Positions 31,404-40,855 of a DNA stretch of 53,908 nucleotides are shown here, piece after piece. This DNA is from SBAX01 sp964646605. GTDB lineage: Bacteria > Planctomycetota > Phycisphaerae > UBA1845. The DNA lies in NCBI GenBank assembly GCA_964646605.1, contig CAZYEX010000043.1:1-53908 (forward strand), in the 5' to 3' direction. Each line of letters starts with the position of its first letter. Positions within the stretch are counted from its first letter, which is position 1. A program made the translations under genes and the position numbers. The notes beneath the pieces were generated by a model. That model saw nothing but the letters and a program-made list of their open reading frames with translations, was not told the DNA's origin and made no database searches.

Positions 31404-33340
31404 CCCTGCGAATCCACGCGTTCCCGCCACGCGGCATCCAAGGCCGCCAGCTCCGCCGACAACCCCTCCATCTCTTCCTCCAACTCCGCCCGCCCCTCCG
31501 GATCCTTGTAGACCTCCGCATTGCCGAACCGTTCGTGCAGCGCCGCCAATTGCACCTCGCGCTCCATCACCATCTTCTCCAACTGCTCGATGGACAGTCG
31601 ATCGTACGCACTCGTCGTACTTTTCGGTCGCGGCGGCGCCCCTGTGCGACTGGGCTTCTTGGGTCCCCCGCTCCGCTGCGCCGCGCCCTTATCCGCCTTC
31701 GGCGGACGGTTCTGGACAGAGGCCTCGCGTTCGAGTTGTTCGAGGTAGTCGGAATAAGACCCCTCGTAGAGCGCATGACCCTCGCGTCGAAGGACAAGCA
31801 GATGATCGACAATCCGATCCAGGAAGTAGCGGTCGTGACTGACAGCGATCACCGTGCCGCCGAATTCCGTCAGCGATTCCTCCAAGGCTTCGCGGGAGGG
31901 GATGTCCAGGTGATTCGTCGGCTCGTCGAGGATCAAAATGTCCGGCTGACTGAGAATGAGCTTGGCCAATCGCACCCGCGACTGCTCCCCGCCGGAGAGC
32001 GCCCCGACGGGCTTGAAAACCTCGTCTCCCCGAAAAAGAAATCGGGCCAGGTAGGAACGCGCGTCCCGTTCACTCCAATCCGACCGCTCGCTGCGGATCT
32101 CGTCCACGACCGTACGTTCGGCGGTCAGCCCCCCGGCATCCTGGGCGTAGTACCCGATGCGGAGGTTGCGCTCGAACTCGATGCGTCCCTCAAGCGGCGA
32201 AAGCTCCCCGGCCAGACCCCGCAGCAGCGTCGTCTTGCCCGTTCCGTTGGGACCGGTGATCCCGAAACGCTGTCCCTTGCGCACGCGAAAACCAAGACCT
32301 CGAAAGAGGATCACCTCGCCGAAGCCCATCGAGAGGTCCTCGCAGCGCAGCACCTCGGCGTCGCCCTGCTCGCGGCCACGGAAGGCGATCAATGCCCGAC
32401 GGGTGGAGCGCGGGCCCTCGGTCACCAACTTGCCGTCGCGCAGTTGCCGTTCCAAGCGCGTGCGCCGCCCCTTGGCCTGTTGACTGCGTTGACCGGCGAG
32501 GTGCTTGGCGATGTAGGCCCGTTCCTTGGCGATGAACTCGGAGTGTTTCTCCAACTCCCGCCCCCGCGTCAGGTCGGCCCGGGCCTTGCTCTCCACGTAG
32601 TTGCTGTAATTGCCGGGATAACTGTGGACCTGCCGCCCCGCCATCTCCACGATCCGCTGGCAGACGCGATCCAGCAGATAACGGTCGTGCGAAATGACCA
32701 CCGCTCCGCCCCGATGAGCAGCCAGAAACTTCTCCAACCAGCGCACCGCGTCGATGTCCAAATGATTGGTCGGTTCGTCGAGCAGCAGAAGCGAACTGTC
32801 CGACAGCAGCAGCTTTGCCAGCGCCGCCCGGCATCGCTGCCCGCCGGACAGCAAGGACATCGGGCGGACGTACTCCTCTTTCGTGAAACCCAGACCGTGA
32901 AGGATTTCATCCAGGCGGTTCTCAAAAGTCTCCCCGCCCGCGGTGAGAAACTGGGAGTGGAGGCGATCATATTGGGCCATCAGATGGGGCAGCGACGGAT
33001 CTTCGTGCCGGGCGGCGATCTCCTCGGAGAGCGTCTGCATTCGCCGCTCCATCGCCAGGAGTTCGTCGAAGACGCTGCCCACGAAATCGTGGAGCGTCGC
33101 GTCGCCCTCCATCTCGGGTTCCTGCCGCAGGTACCCGATGGGCACCCCCCCGGCCACGGTGACGGTCCCCGTGTCCGGTCGGCACTCCCCGGTCACCAGC
33201 CGAAAAACGGTGGTCTTCCCCGCTCCGTTGACCCCCACCAGCCCCACCGTCTGCCCGGCGTGGAACTCCAACGACACGTCGTCGAGCACGACCTGCGTCC
33301 CGAATTGCTTGCAGACTCTCTGAAAAACTACCAAGGCCAT
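31400..33340 (-). CDS. ABC-F ATPase, Uup-like
   Basis: A 646-residue soluble tandem ATPase. Domain 1 has Walker A GVNGAGKTT, LLSGGQRCR and LLLLDEPTNHLDIDAVRWLE; domain 2 has GPNGTGKTT, ALSGGEQSR and ILILDEPTNHLDIPSREALE. The linker between them carries the PtIM-like charged helix pair (AKERAYIAKHLAG, RRTRLERQLRDG). The last about 70 residues form a coiled coil (EQLEKMVMEREVQLAALHERF) after a Lys/Pro-rich stretch, as in Uup. ABC-F proteins act on the ribosome; Uup-like members also affect DNA stability. It lies inside the envelope unit and overlaps the kinase gene by 4 bp. Confidence 0.9.
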   Translation of the reverse strand: MALVVFQRVCKQFGTQVVLDDVSLEFHAGQTVGLVGVNGAGKTTVFRLVTGECRPDTGTVTVAGGVPIGYLRQEPEMEGDATLHDFVGSVFDELLAMERRMQTLSEEIAARHEDPSLPHLMAQYDRLHSQFLTAGGETFENRLDEILHGLGFTKEEYVRPMSLLSGGQRCRAALAKLLLSDSSLLLLDEPTNHLDIDAVRWLEKFLAAHRGGAVVISHDRYLLDRVCQRIVEMAGRQVHSYPGNYSNYVESKARADLTRGRELEKHSEFIAKERAYIAKHLAGQRSQQAKGRRTRLERQLRDGKLVTEGPRSTRRALIAFRGREQGDAEVLRCEDLSMGFGEVILFRGLGFRVRKGQRFGITGPNGTGKTTLLRGLAGELSPLEGRIEFERNLRIGYYAQDAGGLTAERTVVDEIRSERSDWSERDARSYLARFLFRGDEVFKPVGALSGGEQSRVRLAKLILSQPDILILDEPTNHLDIPSREALEESLTEFGGTVIAVSHDRYFLDRIVDHLLVLRREGHALYEGSYSDYLEQLEREASVQNRPPKADKGAAQRSGGPKKPSRTGAPPRPKSTTSAYDRLSIEQLEKMVMEREVQLAALHERFGNAEVYKDPEGRAELEEEMEGLSAELAALDAAWRERVDSQG

Positions 33341-33373
33341 GCGGATATGATAGCGACTTGCGTGGGGATTGGA

Positions 33374-34336
33374 TTACGGATTGCCGCCGACCCGAAGTAA
33401 CACCTTGATCGTCTCCGGTCGGCGGACCGCCTCGAAGGCCGCCAACGCTTGTTCGAGCGGAAAGGTGCGGGAGATCATGGGACGGACTTCCACCGCCTTG
33501 CGGGCGAGGGCGTGGATCGCCTCCCCGAACGGTCCGCACCGGCTTCCCAGCACGCGCACTTCGTTGACCACCACCGGGGCGAGGTTCAGCGGCGGCCCAC
33601 CAGCGCACGTACTCTTCAGCACGATGGTCCCCCGCGGGCGAACCAGACCCATCGCCAACTCCATCCCTTTCGGTGAGCCGCTGCACTCGACCACCACGTC
33701 CCGATCCTGCCGCAGCGCCAACTCATCCACGTGGAGGGTCTGAATCCCGCGCTTTTCACAAAAAAGAAGTTTCTCCGGATTCCGCCCCACCACGCTCAAG
33801 CGGCAGCCCGTCGCCGCCAGAACCTGAGCCACGAGAAGCCCCAATCGGCCCGACCCCACTACGCTCACGTGCATCCGCGAGTCGATGGGGCACTGTGCGA
33901 GCACCTGATAGGCCGCCGCCAGCGGTTCGACGAACACCGCCTCTTCGTCGGATACCGTGTCCGGAACGGCGTGGAGATTGGCCTCGGGAATCACCACCTG
34001 GTCCGCGAAACAACCGTCCCGCCCCGCGATCCCCATCACCGTCCGCTTGCGACAGTGGTTCGACAAGCCCGACTGGCACATGTCGCAACGGCGGCACACG
34101 CAGTTGATCTCGCAGACCACCCGCCGCCCGTGCCACTGCCGTGACCCTTTCGTCACGGTCCCGACCATCTCGTGGCCCAGCACGCCGCGAAAGTTCATGT
34201 ACCCATCGATGAGCTGAAAATCGGTGGCGCAGATGCCCGCCATCCGCACGGACACGACGCATTCACCGTCCCCCGGTTGCGGCTCGGGATGCGTGTCTCG
34301 GTACGAAAGCTTTCCGTCTAGTACAATGGCGCGCAC
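33374..34336 (-). CDS. Zinc-dependent alcohol dehydrogenase-like oxidoreductase
   Basis: A 320-residue MDR-superfamily enzyme. It shows the catalytic-zinc Cys in GICATD, GHEMVG, the structural-zinc cluster CVCRRCDMCQSGLSNHC, and the Rossmann loop VVGSGRLGLLVAQVLAATG. The start is GTG 34336. It oxidises an alcohol or polyol with NAD(P); the substrate is unknown. It lies second from the membrane protein genes, 33 bp before the ABC-F gene. Length is a little below the usual 340-350. Confidence 0.85.
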   Translation of the reverse strand: MRAIVLDGKLSYRDTHPEPQPGDGECVVSVRMAGICATDFQLIDGYMNFRGVLGHEMVGTVTKGSRQWHGRRVVCEINCVCRRCDMCQSGLSNHCRKRTVMGIAGRDGCFADQVVIPEANLHAVPDTVSDEEAVFVEPLAAAYQVLAQCPIDSRMHVSVVGSGRLGLLVAQVLAATGCRLSVVGRNPEKLLFCEKRGIQTLHVDELALRQDRDVVVECSGSPKGMELAMGLVRPRGTIVLKSTCAGGPPLNLAPVVVNEVRVLGSRCGPFGEAIHALARKAVEVRPMISRTFPLEQALAAFEAVRRPETIKVLLRVGGNP

Positions 34337-34381
34337 GCAGGATCATCCCTCGAAACCTGGACGGGAAACATGGGTCGAGGA

Positions 34382-34855
34382 TCAGGGTTGGACGTCCTCG
34401 AACCGGACCCGATCGCGCGGGGACGCGAGCGGCGCATCGGAGCGTCCCAAACGCACCCAGCCGACATCGAACTTGCCCTTCTCGAAGTACACCACCACCC
34501 GACCGTCACGCCCCAGCCATTGCGAAACCGGCGCCGTTCGGGCTACTGGAATCCGCTGCTCGCGGTCCCGCGCCGCTACCGCCGACTCGCGGTCCAACCA
34601 CTCCAGCGGAATCAGCTTGTCCGCCCCTTCGCGCGGCGGCTCCGGTTCCAGATTCAACGGTAATACCCCGCCCGCGCTCACTCGATTCTGCAAGGCCGAG
34701 GCGTACCGACGGACCTGTTCCACGGCGAAGGCCTTGCGGCGGGCGTCGCCCAATCCGCAAATGAACAGAAAAAGTCCCAGCCCCGCCAGGATCAGCATCG
34801 CTGCCGACCGCAGCAAGGATCCGCCCGGGCGCGTGCTCGTGGGCCCGCGTGTCAT
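34382..34855 (-). CDS. Small membrane-anchored protein of unknown function
   Basis: The 157-residue protein has one hydrophobic segment at about 18-35 (AAMLILAGLGLFLFICGLG) after a basic, Pro/Gly-rich start, so it is probably anchored with its C-terminus outside. The rest contains ALQNRVSAGGVLPLNLEPE and a beta-rich end (GRVVVYFEKGKFDVGWVRLG). No family was recognised. Its ATG follows the FHA gene's stop with no gap, so the two are translated from one message. Confidence 0.6.
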   Translation of the reverse strand: MTRGPTSTRPGGSLLRSAAMLILAGLGLFLFICGLGDARRKAFAVEQVRRYASALQNRVSAGGVLPLNLEPEPPREGADKLIPLEWLDRESAVAARDREQRIPVARTAPVSQWLGRDGRVVVYFEKGKFDVGWVRLGRSDAPLASPRDRVRFEDVQP

Positions 34856-35344
34856 CTATTCATCGTCTTCGGGGTTGATCGAGGTCTGGTCGGCACTGGA
34901 GGCCAAGGCTTCCAGAGCGGAGATGGGGTCCAGTTCGTCATCCGACATATACACGTGTTCCGAAGTACCCACCCGCGCCGGTCCCTTGCCGCCCTTCACG
35001 GCCGAAACCTTGGATCGAATCTTGATGATCTCGTGATCCGGAGGTTCCCCGTTGATCTGCACCGTGAAGACCACCGGACCGATGACGATCTGATCGCCGG
35101 GTTCGACATCCTCTTCCGTCACGCGGCGGTTGTTCAGGAAGGTCCCATTGGCGGCGCCCAGATCCCGGATAATCGTTCCGTCGTCATCGACGAACACTTC
35201 CGCGTGTCGGCGAGAGATCACCGCCAGCGGAATGCGGATGGTGCAATCCTCCTTCCGCCCGATGGTCGTCGCCCCCGGTAGGAGGACGAACTCCCGCTGG
35301 GATCCGTCCTCTCGGAACATGATGAGTTTGACGTTCTGTGGCAT
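34856..35344 (-). CDS. FHA-domain protein
   Basis: A 162-residue cytoplasmic protein. One forkhead-associated domain at about residues 5-95 shows TIGRKEDC, SRRHAEVFVDDDG and DLGAANGTFLNNRRV, the residues that bind phosphothreonine. The acidic tail (DDELDPISALEAL...SINPEDDE) may carry its own phosphorylation sites. I chose ATG 35344; the open frame extends to 35392 without support. It heads the seven-gene unit and may link it to Ser/Thr kinase signalling; no partner kinase is in the window. Confidence 0.85.
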   Translation of the reverse strand: MPQNVKLIMFREDGSQREFVLLPGATTIGRKEDCTIRIPLAVISRRHAEVFVDDDGTIIRDLGAANGTFLNNRRVTEEDVEPGDQIVIGPVVFTVQINGEPPDHEIIKIRSKVSAVKGGKGPARVGTSEHVYMSDDELDPISALEALASSADQTSINPEDDE

Positions 35345-35439
35345 AGCTGCGACGGAAACGGAACGTTCGACTCGACGTACACCCTGCCCCACGGCCCGCC
35401 GCGACCCCCACGGGACCTCGCCGCCCGCCGGACAGTTGA

Positions 35440-35468
35440 AATATATCCCAGACCCGCGCCGGATTCAA
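35440..35468 (-). promoter_or_regulatory. Sigma70-type promoter of the envelope gene unit
   Basis: On the minus strand TTGAAT (35468-35463) and TATATT (35445-35440) are separated by 17 bp, a close match to consensus. Transcription would start near 35433, leaving about an 89-nt leader before the FHA gene. The following genes are spaced -4 to 78 bp and run to 27193. Confidence 0.65.
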
Positions 35469-35497
35469 ATGACCTCGCCAAGCGCCGCTTGGACCCA

Positions 35498-35995
35498 CTA
35501 CATTAAGACACGCTTTTTCTTCATCGCCTGGCGGCATACCGTGAGTTGCCCAAGGTGCCAGAACTGGTGGGTTCCCTGCAAACCCCACATCCCCCCGATG
35601 GTCGCAAACGGGCTCTTCTCCCACCCGGGGGGCGACGGGTCCTGCCATTTCTTCCCCTCAAACAGGGCAAGCTCCTCGATGGTTCGAGCCCGGCTCGATC
35701 GGAAAAGCTCGTCAATCTGCTTGCGAGACGGGTACTTGGACGAATCCGGTATGCAGACCGAGCCGCCCTTGAACAGCTCGTGGGTCGCATCCGGGATTCG
35801 CTTTCCCTTCCCGGTGATCTGCCCGGTGATGGAGTCCTCGGAACATGCAATATGCCCGAGAATCCAGGCCGCATGGTTTCCGCCCCCCACGGGAGGGCTG
35901 AAGTACTCCGCGTCCGACAGGTCGGCGGTGAACTTCTCGACGAAGTATTCGCCCGATCGGAGCTGCTCCAACAACACATCTTTGACAGTCGCCAT
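35498..35995 (-). CDS. DinB/YfiT-like metalloprotein
   Basis: The 165-residue helical-bundle protein has the DinB-superfamily pattern: His in GGNHAAWILGHIACSED after the first helix, and two C-terminal His in HQFWHLGQL, giving the usual three-His metal site. Members act as thiol-dependent transferases or hydrolases; the substrate is unknown. The start is ATG 35995 with GAAGGGGG 7 nt upstream, not the longer frame to 36034. It ends 29 bp before the promoter of the envelope unit. Confidence 0.8.
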   Translation of the reverse strand: MATVKDVLLEQLRSGEYFVEKFTADLSDAEYFSPPVGGGNHAAWILGHIACSEDSITGQITGKGKRIPDATHELFKGGSVCIPDSSKYPSRKQIDELFRSSRARTIEELALFEGKKWQDPSPPGWEKSPFATIGGMWGLQGTHQFWHLGQLTVCRQAMKKKRVLM

Positions 35996-36154
35996 GATAG
36001 ACCCCCTTCGCGTCGTTGCGGCCCACCTTCCCACGAGGGCTAGCCGCTTCTTAACCCGTCGCTTGGACCGTCATTGTCCCCGAGGCGGGCGCTCGCGGCA
36101 ACAGGTTCACTCCGTCCTGCCGTCCGGCTGCCCGTAAGGCTAGAATCCCCGACA

Positions 36155-38593
36155 GTGACGCCGATCCGGACAGAACGCCGACAAAAAACGACAGGAGACT
36201 TCCCGGTCGACCTGGGAAAGGTGACTCGCCGTCGCGCGGGTCTTGCGATCGGAAGCGTGGCCCTCGCGGCCGTGGTGATGGGGTTGCCCACCCTCCGCGG
36301 CGGGTTTGTGGGCGGCGACGATCATCGGCTCGTCTTGAACCACGTCCTGGTAAGCCGTCCCTCGCTCGACCACGCCCTGGAACTCTTCTCCATCGTCCAC
36401 CGCGACCTTTATCAACCCTTGCCGCTGCTGACCTTCTCCGGCGAGTTTTGGGTCGCCAAGCTGTTCGGACTTTTCGACTCCGGCGTCGAGGCCGGCGCAT
36501 GGTTGTTCCATTTGACCAACGTTCTCCTCCATGCTCTCAACACCATCTTGGTTTGGATGCTCATCCGCACCCTTCATGCCGGCGTCCGCGGGGTTTGCGC
36601 CGCCGGCAACGATTCCGCGCCGGTGCATGTGGCGACAGTCGCCTCGCTGCTTTTCGCCATCCACCCTTTCGCCGTCGAACCCGTAGCCTGGGTCAACGGT
36701 CGGATGATGCTTCTTTCCACCTGTCTTGCACTGGCCGCGATGTTGGCGTTTCACCGATGGCTCGCCGAGGGGCGGATGCGGCTCGCCGCATGGGTCGTGC
36801 TGTTCGCGTTGTTGTCCGCCGTCAGCAAGGTACGAGCGCCGCTGCCGCTCTTGCTGGCGATGATTCCGATGATTGCCCGTCAGCGATACGGTCGTCGCTT
36901 CTGGCCGGTGTGGATCGCCGTCTGTTCCGTAACCGGGCTCTTCGTTTGGGTGAACATCGGCGCCACCGCCCAGGCCGATCTCTTTGCCGAAGGCGCCGAG
37001 CACCTGCGCGGACCTCGCCTGGTCCGTATCATCCTGGCCCTGGCGTTCTATTTTCAGCACCTCCTCTGGCCGACGGGGCTGACCAGCTATTATCCGACGG
37101 CGCCGATGGTGGCGTGGACCGACCCCGCGACGTTCCGCGCCATTCTCGTCAACGCCGCGGCCTTGCTGGTTCTCGGCGGGCTGGCTTGGCGCAATCCCCT
37201 TTGCCGATGGGGGGCGGCGTGGTTTTTCATCGCCATCGCCGACACGCTGCCCTTCTTCCCGGCCCGAAACATCCTCGCCGCCGACCGTTACGTGTACCTC
37301 CCCATGGTCGGGATTTTTTGGTGCCTCTCTGTGGCACTTGTTGGTGCTTATACCCACTGGGCGGCAAGGTCGTCGTCCGCGGCCCCGCGCCGGTTGGCGA
37401 TGGGTGCCGCCGCCGTGATCATCCCCGCTCTCATCGGGACGAGCTGGTACACGGCCCAGTGGTACAACACCCCGCTGCAAAAGACCCTGCGCGTTGCCCA
37501 ATGTTTTCCCGACGAACCGCGGGTCTGGGAAAAGGCCGGCTGGTCGTACCATCAGGCCGGGCAGTACGGCAAGGCCATCGAGTGCGCCCGCAAGGAGCTT
37601 CGCTTCGAGAAACCCAACATCCTCAGCGGCGCTTATCAACTGATGGGGACGTCGCTGCTCAAGTTGGGCCGCGTCGACGAGGGCCTTCCGCTGTTGCACC
37701 AGGCCGTGGAGACCGATCCCGACGACGGCATGGCGGTCTATCGGCTAGCCGTCGCGTATGACGAGTTGGGACACCTGGACGAAGCCGTCCCGTGGTACGA
37801 AAAGGCCGCCCAAGCCGCCCCTTCGCACAACCCCACGCTCCAACGACTTGCCAACGCCTATCGCAAGCTCGCACGCCCCGACGACGCCCGCAGACTGTAC
37901 GAACAGGCACTCGCCAACAACCCCTACGAAGTCCCGGCGGTGATGGGTTTGGTCGAACTGGATATCCAAACCGCGACCCGAGAAGCGAACCTCCGCGCCG
38001 AACAGCGCTTGGTCAACCTGCTTGGCGATGTCCCCGACGACCTCCCCGCGCGCATCAACCTGGGCGTCGTACGATACGCTTTGGGCCGTCCCCAGGAGGC
38101 TGCGGAGGCCTACGTGCAAGTCCTGCGCGATCATCCCCGCGAGCCGACGGCATCCTTGAACCTTGCCCAACTCCTCCTCGGAAGCGATCTGCGACCCCTG
38201 GCCGGCGCCAGCGATGCCTTGCGCCACAAGACTGCACGACACCCGGCGGTCGACGCGGCGCGCGCCCTGCTCGCCTTGTCCGAGGCGCGATACGAGGAAG
38301 CCGTGCTGATCGTCCAACGGCTCGCCGCCCTCCAAACCCACGGAGCGAAGGACGCACGCGGACTTCTGCTTGCCGCTTTGGAACGCTTCGATGAACGAAG
38401 CCCGACAATCCCCTGGACGCTGGGTCTGGCCGCCGAGCTTCTCATCGCCGATGGCAACCGCGACGCCGCCCGGGTTTTCCTCGACCTTTTTCGGACGCGC
38501 TGCAGGTCTTCAGCCTGCGCGCCGCTTGCCGACCGACTCCACCGCCGGCTTCTGGAAACGGACCTCGCGCCCGCGGACCCGGCGGGTCCATAA
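36155..38593 (+). CDS. Membrane protein with C-terminal TPR repeats (TMTC-like)
   Basis: An 812-residue protein. The N-terminal about 410 residues are polytopic, starting with a loop GGFVGGDDHRLVLNHVLV whose paired Asp matches the catalytic first-loop motif of GT-C glycosyltransferases, then FHLTNVLLHALNTILVW and LLFAIHPFAVEPVAWVNGR, both typical of the TMTC/DUF1736-like group. The C-terminal half contains TPR-type helix pairs (LGRVDEGLPLLHQAVETDP, LGHLDEAVPWYEKAAQAAP). It may transfer a lipid-linked sugar to exported proteins. GTG 36155 is used; the frame is open to a TTG at 36074. The start is uncertain. Confidence 0.7.
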   Translation: MTPIRTERRQKTTGDFPVDLGKVTRRRAGLAIGSVALAAVVMGLPTLRGGFVGGDDHRLVLNHVLVSRPSLDHALELFSIVHRDLYQPLPLLTFSGEFWVAKLFGLFDSGVEAGAWLFHLTNVLLHALNTILVWMLIRTLHAGVRGVCAAGNDSAPVHVATVASLLFAIHPFAVEPVAWVNGRMMLLSTCLALAAMLAFHRWLAEGRMRLAAWVVLFALLSAVSKVRAPLPLLLAMIPMIARQRYGRRFWPVWIAVCSVTGLFVWVNIGATAQADLFAEGAEHLRGPRLVRIILALAFYFQHLLWPTGLTSYYPTAPMVAWTDPATFRAILVNAAALLVLGGLAWRNPLCRWGAAWFFIAIADTLPFFPARNILAADRYVYLPMVGIFWCLSVALVGAYTHWAARSSSAAPRRLAMGAAAVIIPALIGTSWYTAQWYNTPLQKTLRVAQCFPDEPRVWEKAGWSYHQAGQYGKAIECARKELRFEKPNILSGAYQLMGTSLLKLGRVDEGLPLLHQAVETDPDDGMAVYRLAVAYDELGHLDEAVPWYEKAAQAAPSHNPTLQRLANAYRKLARPDDARRLYEQALANNPYEVPAVMGLVELDIQTATREANLRAEQRLVNLLGDVPDDLPARINLGVVRYALGRPQEAAEAYVQVLRDHPREPTASLNLAQLLLGSDLRPLAGASDALRHKTARHPAVDAARALLALSEARYEEAVLIVQRLAALQTHGAKDARGLLLAALERFDERSPTIPWTLGLAAELLIADGNRDAARVFLDLFRTRCRSSACAPLADRLHRRLLETDLAPADPAGP

Positions 38594-38793
38594 TCCCGGT
38601 CCACTGGGACCAGCTCCGATCCGGTCAGGCGTTTGCCCGGCACGGGGCGCATATCGTACCTTCCCATCGTGCGTCTACTCGCCGGTGCCGCATGGGGGTA
38701 CCGTTCGAGGCGAGTGAGGCAGTTAGAGCGTCGGCGCTCCAGGATCGAGTGCCCCAAGCTCGATGCACGTCTAACAGAATCAGGAGGGGTTTC

Positions 38794-39480
38794 ATGTCGA
38801 CTCTATTCGGTCATGGTCTTCGCCGTTTCCGCGCCTTGGCGGTCGCTGGATCGGCCCTCGGTCTGGTGGCCCTGGCGCCCGTCCCGCGTTCCGCGGGTCA
38901 GGTTGCCGGACTCCTTGCCGAGCCCGTCATCCAGGTCGAGGAAGACTGGCAGCTCGTTCTCAACGAGCCGGACGGCAACGTCGACTCGCCGCAATTCCAT
39001 ACGGCCATGTCGCCGTACGCGGGAATGAGTTCGATCTTCGCCCAAGTACTCTGGAACTACCGTGAGACTCCGGATTTCACGCCGGGCGGAGTCCAGCTCC
39101 AGAGCTACAACGGCGAAACGCTGATCCGTCGGCGTAGCATGGAATACGGCCAGTTGAGTTCCTCGGCCGAGACCATCACCTGGACCCAGCGCCTCCAGAC
39201 CGACGGCGCCATCCTTTCCTTTGAGGTCGTCGACGGGCAATCCACCACTTGGGGATCGTTCGGAAAAGACATGCGCATCGACGAAGATGCCGGGCTTGCC
39301 TCGCTGGGCGAGTACAGTCCCGACACGTCGGCCAGTGAATCGTGCGTCACCTACGGGTCGAACAGGGTCAACTCCATGATGATCACCCAGGTTCGATACT
39401 ACGGGGCGAGCGGCCTGCTTTGGGTCGACGCCACCCCGCGGGTGGTCTTTCAGTTGAGCGAAAGTGCCGGAGGGAACTAG
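38794..39480 (+). CDS. Secreted protein of unknown function
   Basis: The 228-residue product has a strong ribosome site CAGGAGG 6 nt before ATG 38794. A signal peptide (RRFRALAVAGSALGLVALAP) ends near SAGQ. The mature part is acidic and beta-rich (WQLVLNEPDGNVDSP, MSSIFAQVLWNYRE, QLRRR absent), with one Cys and no anchor. A repeated VQLQSYNGETL / QTDGAILSFEV pattern suggests a jellyroll. No family was recognised. The TadG-like gene follows after 85 bp, suggesting a shared operon and function at the surface. Confidence 0.65.
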   Translation: MSTLFGHGLRRFRALAVAGSALGLVALAPVPRSAGQVAGLLAEPVIQVEEDWQLVLNEPDGNVDSPQFHTAMSPYAGMSSIFAQVLWNYRETPDFTPGGVQLQSYNGETLIRRRSMEYGQLSSSAETITWTQRLQTDGAILSFEVVDGQSTTWGSFGKDMRIDEDAGLASLGEYSPDTSASESCVTYGSNRVNSMMITQVRYYGASGLLWVDATPRVVFQLSESAGGN

Positions 39481-39565
39481 GAAGCCACAGGTCCGTCCGG
39501 TTCCGTCGGAGCTGCGTCACCCGCCGCTCCGACGGCGTTTCGGCGGATTCGTGAGGAGGACGGCC

Positions 39566-40753
39566 ATGAACTGGATCAACACACATAGGAGCGCCGGGCA
39601 TCGCCGCCGCGGCGTCTCTTTTGCGATGGTTTCGGTCAGCCTCGTCGTCATGTTGGGCATGGCTTCGCTGACCGTGGACGTGGGGATGATGTACCGAGCG
39701 CGGGCCGAAGCCCAGGCGGCCGCGGATGCCTCGGCCATGGCCGGCGCGTGGCAGTTGCTGGACAGGGAGAAACTGTCCGGCGCCGACGACATGACCGAGG
39801 AAATGTCCACCGCTCGCGCCATCGCGGCCCAAATCGCCGCACGGAACGTCATCGTCAACCACAGCGTCTCCGTGGACGGCAATTCCAGCAACGACGGAGC
39901 CGGCGACGTGGTCATTGGGTATCTGAACAATCCCAACGACCCCGGCGCCCCGATGACCTTCGCCAACCCCGCGCAATACAACACCGTGCAGGTCCGCGTC
40001 CACCGCGACGAGGTCCGCAACGGTCCTATCGACCTGTTCTTTGCGGGGATCTTTGGGCACCTAACGGCCGACGTTGCCGCCGAAGCCTGGGCCACCTTCA
40101 AGGACGGGGTCGTCGGATATCGACCCAACGACGGAACCGGCAACGCCGACCTGCTTCCTTTGGCGCTGCACCGAGATGCCTGGGAGGACCTGATCACCGG
40201 CGGTTTCAATTCCGGGGACAACTGGACCTACAACCCCGACACCGGCGCCGTCACTGCCGGTCCCGACGGAATTCCCGAACTCAATCTCTATCCCGGCGGC
40301 GGCGCGGGTCAGCTCCCGCCCGGAAACTTCGGAACCGTGGACATCGGACCGGCCGACAACAGCACCGCCGACCTCTCTCGTCAGATTCGCAACGGGGTCA
40401 GCGCCGACGACCTTGCCGTCTTCGGCGGCGAGCTCGTGCTCGGGGCCGACGGCACCCTCCCCCTCACCGGAGAAACGGGCCTGAGCGCCGCGATCGGCGA
40501 TGACTTGGCCTCCATCATCGGACTTCCCCGGGCGATTCCCATCTTCAGTTCCGTCGCCGGACCGGGAAACAACTCCGTCTTCACGGTGGTGGGTTTTGCG
40601 GGGATTCAGATCATGGACCTAAAGCTGACCGGAGCCATGAGTTCCAAGAGAGTGATCATCCAACCTACATTCGTGGTCGATGACTCCGTCGTCACCGGCG
40701 AGGGCGCCGGCGGAAGCTCGTTTATCTACGCACCGGTCTACCTCGTCCGCTAA
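39566..40753 (+). CDS. TadG-like pilus-associated protein
   Basis: A 395-residue protein. The N-terminus has RRRGVSFAMVSVSLVVMLGM, one membrane segment, followed by SLTVDVGMMYRARAEAQAAA and DASAMAGAWQL, which is the Tad/TadG (DUF2134-like) signature. The remainder (to 395) is exported and beta-rich. TadE/G proteins support Flp-type pili; no other tad gene is in the window, so the role here is uncertain. The start is ATG 39566 with GAGGAGGA 5 nt upstream. It ends about 40 bp before a strong terminator. Confidence 0.8.
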   Translation: MNWINTHRSAGHRRRGVSFAMVSVSLVVMLGMASLTVDVGMMYRARAEAQAAADASAMAGAWQLLDREKLSGADDMTEEMSTARAIAAQIAARNVIVNHSVSVDGNSSNDGAGDVVIGYLNNPNDPGAPMTFANPAQYNTVQVRVHRDEVRNGPIDLFFAGIFGHLTADVAAEAWATFKDGVVGYRPNDGTGNADLLPLALHRDAWEDLITGGFNSGDNWTYNPDTGAVTAGPDGIPELNLYPGGGAGQLPPGNFGTVDIGPADNSTADLSRQIRNGVSADDLAVFGGELVLGADGTLPLTGETGLSAAIGDDLASIIGLPRAIPIFSSVAGPGNNSVFTVVGFAGIQIMDLKLTGAMSSKRVIIQPTFVVDDSVVTGEGAGGSSFIYAPVYLVR

Positions 40754-40793
40754 GCGAGCGCTTTACGGATCGAGCCGAGAGCCCTGAATACAA

Positions 40794-40840
40794 AACCCGG
40801 TCGGTCCGCTTGTCGGACCGACCGGGTTCTTTGTTTTTTT
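40794..40840 (+). terminator. Strong intrinsic terminator after the TadG-like gene
   Basis: A perfect 15-bp stem (40794-40808 with 40814-40828) has a 5-nt loop CTTGT, followed by CTTTGTTTTTTT. It ends the plus-strand secreted/TadG unit; the facing gene's stop is at 40856. Confidence 0.9.
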
Positions 40841-40855
40841 CGATGGAACCCGCCG

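Noticed and set aside
36074..36154. Upstream TTG start for the TMTC-like gene
   Set aside because: The extra residues are basic and not conserved in appearance; GTG 36155 is preferred, though unproven.
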